Source of the DNA: GCA-2728135 sp002728135 | GTDB taxonomy: Bacteria > Pseudomonadota > Alphaproteobacteria > UBA828 | Assembly: GCA_963997635.1 (NCBI GenBank) | Contig: CAXEND010000025.1 | Span: 1-15,539 of the forward strand | Length of the DNA: 15,539 bases | Reading direction: 5' to 3' | Shown: positions 15,343-15,539 of the stretch, piece after piece | Numbering within the stretch: the first letter of the stretch is position 1 | Layout of the letters: each line of letters starts with the position of its first letter | Notes under the pieces: model-generated | Told to the model about the DNA's origin: nothing | Seen by the model: the letters and a program-made list of their open reading frames with translations, nothing else | The model's database searches: none | Translations under genes and position numbers: made by a program

Positions 15343-15418
15343 TGGCAGGAGTGGAGGGTCTCGAACCCCCAACCTCCGGTTTTGGAGACCGGCGCTCTAC
15401 CAATTGAGCTACACTCCT
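15343..15418 (-). tRNA. trnW: tRNA-Trp (anticodon CCA)
   Basis: A complete 76-base cloverleaf on the minus strand. The acceptor stem is AGGAGTG (15412-15418) with CACTCCT (15347-15353), followed by discriminator G and an encoded CCA (15343-15345). The D arm has TAGCTCAATTGGTAGAGC. The anticodon stem CCGGT/ACCGG holds the loop CTCCAAA with anticodon CCA at 15383-15385. The T arm has GTTCGAG. A tRNA-Trp gene directly before secE-nusG is a common arrangement in alphaproteobacteria, and the two are probably cotranscribed. Confidence 0.98.
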
Positions 15419-15539
15419 ATTACCGGATTGGTAAATTCACCAAAAAAACAAATTTTACAAGAACCTATACCAACTCCATTTATAATTATTTAGCCCTTTC
15501 TGAGGCAGTTATTCCCAAATGCCTAAGCAAAAATCTTAG
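15419..15539 (-). other. Edge segment upstream of tRNA-Trp, no gene supported
   Basis: This AT-rich segment holds no convincing gene. One minus-strand frame is open from the edge to a TAA at 15486-15488 (LRFLLRHLGITASERAK), so it could be the tail of an upstream protein, but I do not recognise it. A short inverted repeat, TTGGTGAATTTACCAA, lies at about 15427-15442. TTGTAA lies upstream of the tRNA, but no good -10 pairs with it, so the tRNA promoter is not identified. Confidence 0.4.

Noticed and set aside
15174..15407. Plus-strand open frame ending in GVEGLEPPTSGFGDRRSTN
   Set aside because: Its end is translated from the antisense of the tRNA-Trp gene, a well-known false protein pattern; the rest is antisense to secE.
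1..15539. A hidden defence, mobile or novel multi-gene system
   Set aside because: Every long minus-strand frame is a known housekeeping gene in conserved order, gaps are short, and plus-strand frames are shadows.

Overview
The window is a stretch of core translation and transcription genes, all on the minus strand. In transcription order (right to left) it reads: tRNA-Trp, secE, nusG, rplK, rplA, L10 leader, rplJ, rplL, rpoB, rpoC, str promoter and leader, rpsL, rpsG, fusA, and the first 15 codons of tuf. This is the standard bacterial secE-nusG / L11-L1 / L10-L12 / beta-beta' / str arrangement. I see no mobile element, CRISPR array, toxin-antitoxin pair or other accessory system.

The organism looks like an alphaproteobacterium with an AT-rich genome. 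Several proteins read as alphaproteobacterial. RpoB has a DTVRVLRRKDI stretch after the lobe, a stretch around NQYRVGLLRMERAI, and AKPAAAAVREFF ahead of the rifampicin region. EF-G begins MARTTPLE, SecE is a one-helix protein of about 65 residues, and EF-Tu has PHCNVG near its start. The low GC suggests a marine, streamlined type, but the sequence cannot settle the genus.

Right end (about 14.1-15.5 kb): a tRNA-Trp gene with encoded CCA, then secE and nusG one base apart, then rplK and rplA four bases... spaced within 7 bases. They supply the translocon subunit, the NusG elongation factor and the L1-stalk and L11 ribosomal proteins. Middle (12.2-13.4 kb): rplJ-rplL, preceded by a 279-base gap that contains a recognisable L10-binding leader. 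Then (3.35-12.0 kb) rpoB and rpoC encode the two large RNA polymerase subunits. Left end (1-3.26 kb): a strong sigma70-type promoter with 17-base spacing and a GC-rich discriminator drives the str operon (rpsL, rpsG, fusA, tuf) through a structured leader of about 170 bases.

The points most worth a second look are a 72-residue insert in the RpoB lobe region, three consecutive hairpins in the rpsL leader (the middle one resembling an intrinsic terminator), possible alternative pairings in the L10 leader, and a TTG start for rpsG with an rpsL-rpsG gap too short for an E. coli-type S7 operator. Resistance-associated positions in RpoB and S12 carry the sensitive-type residues.
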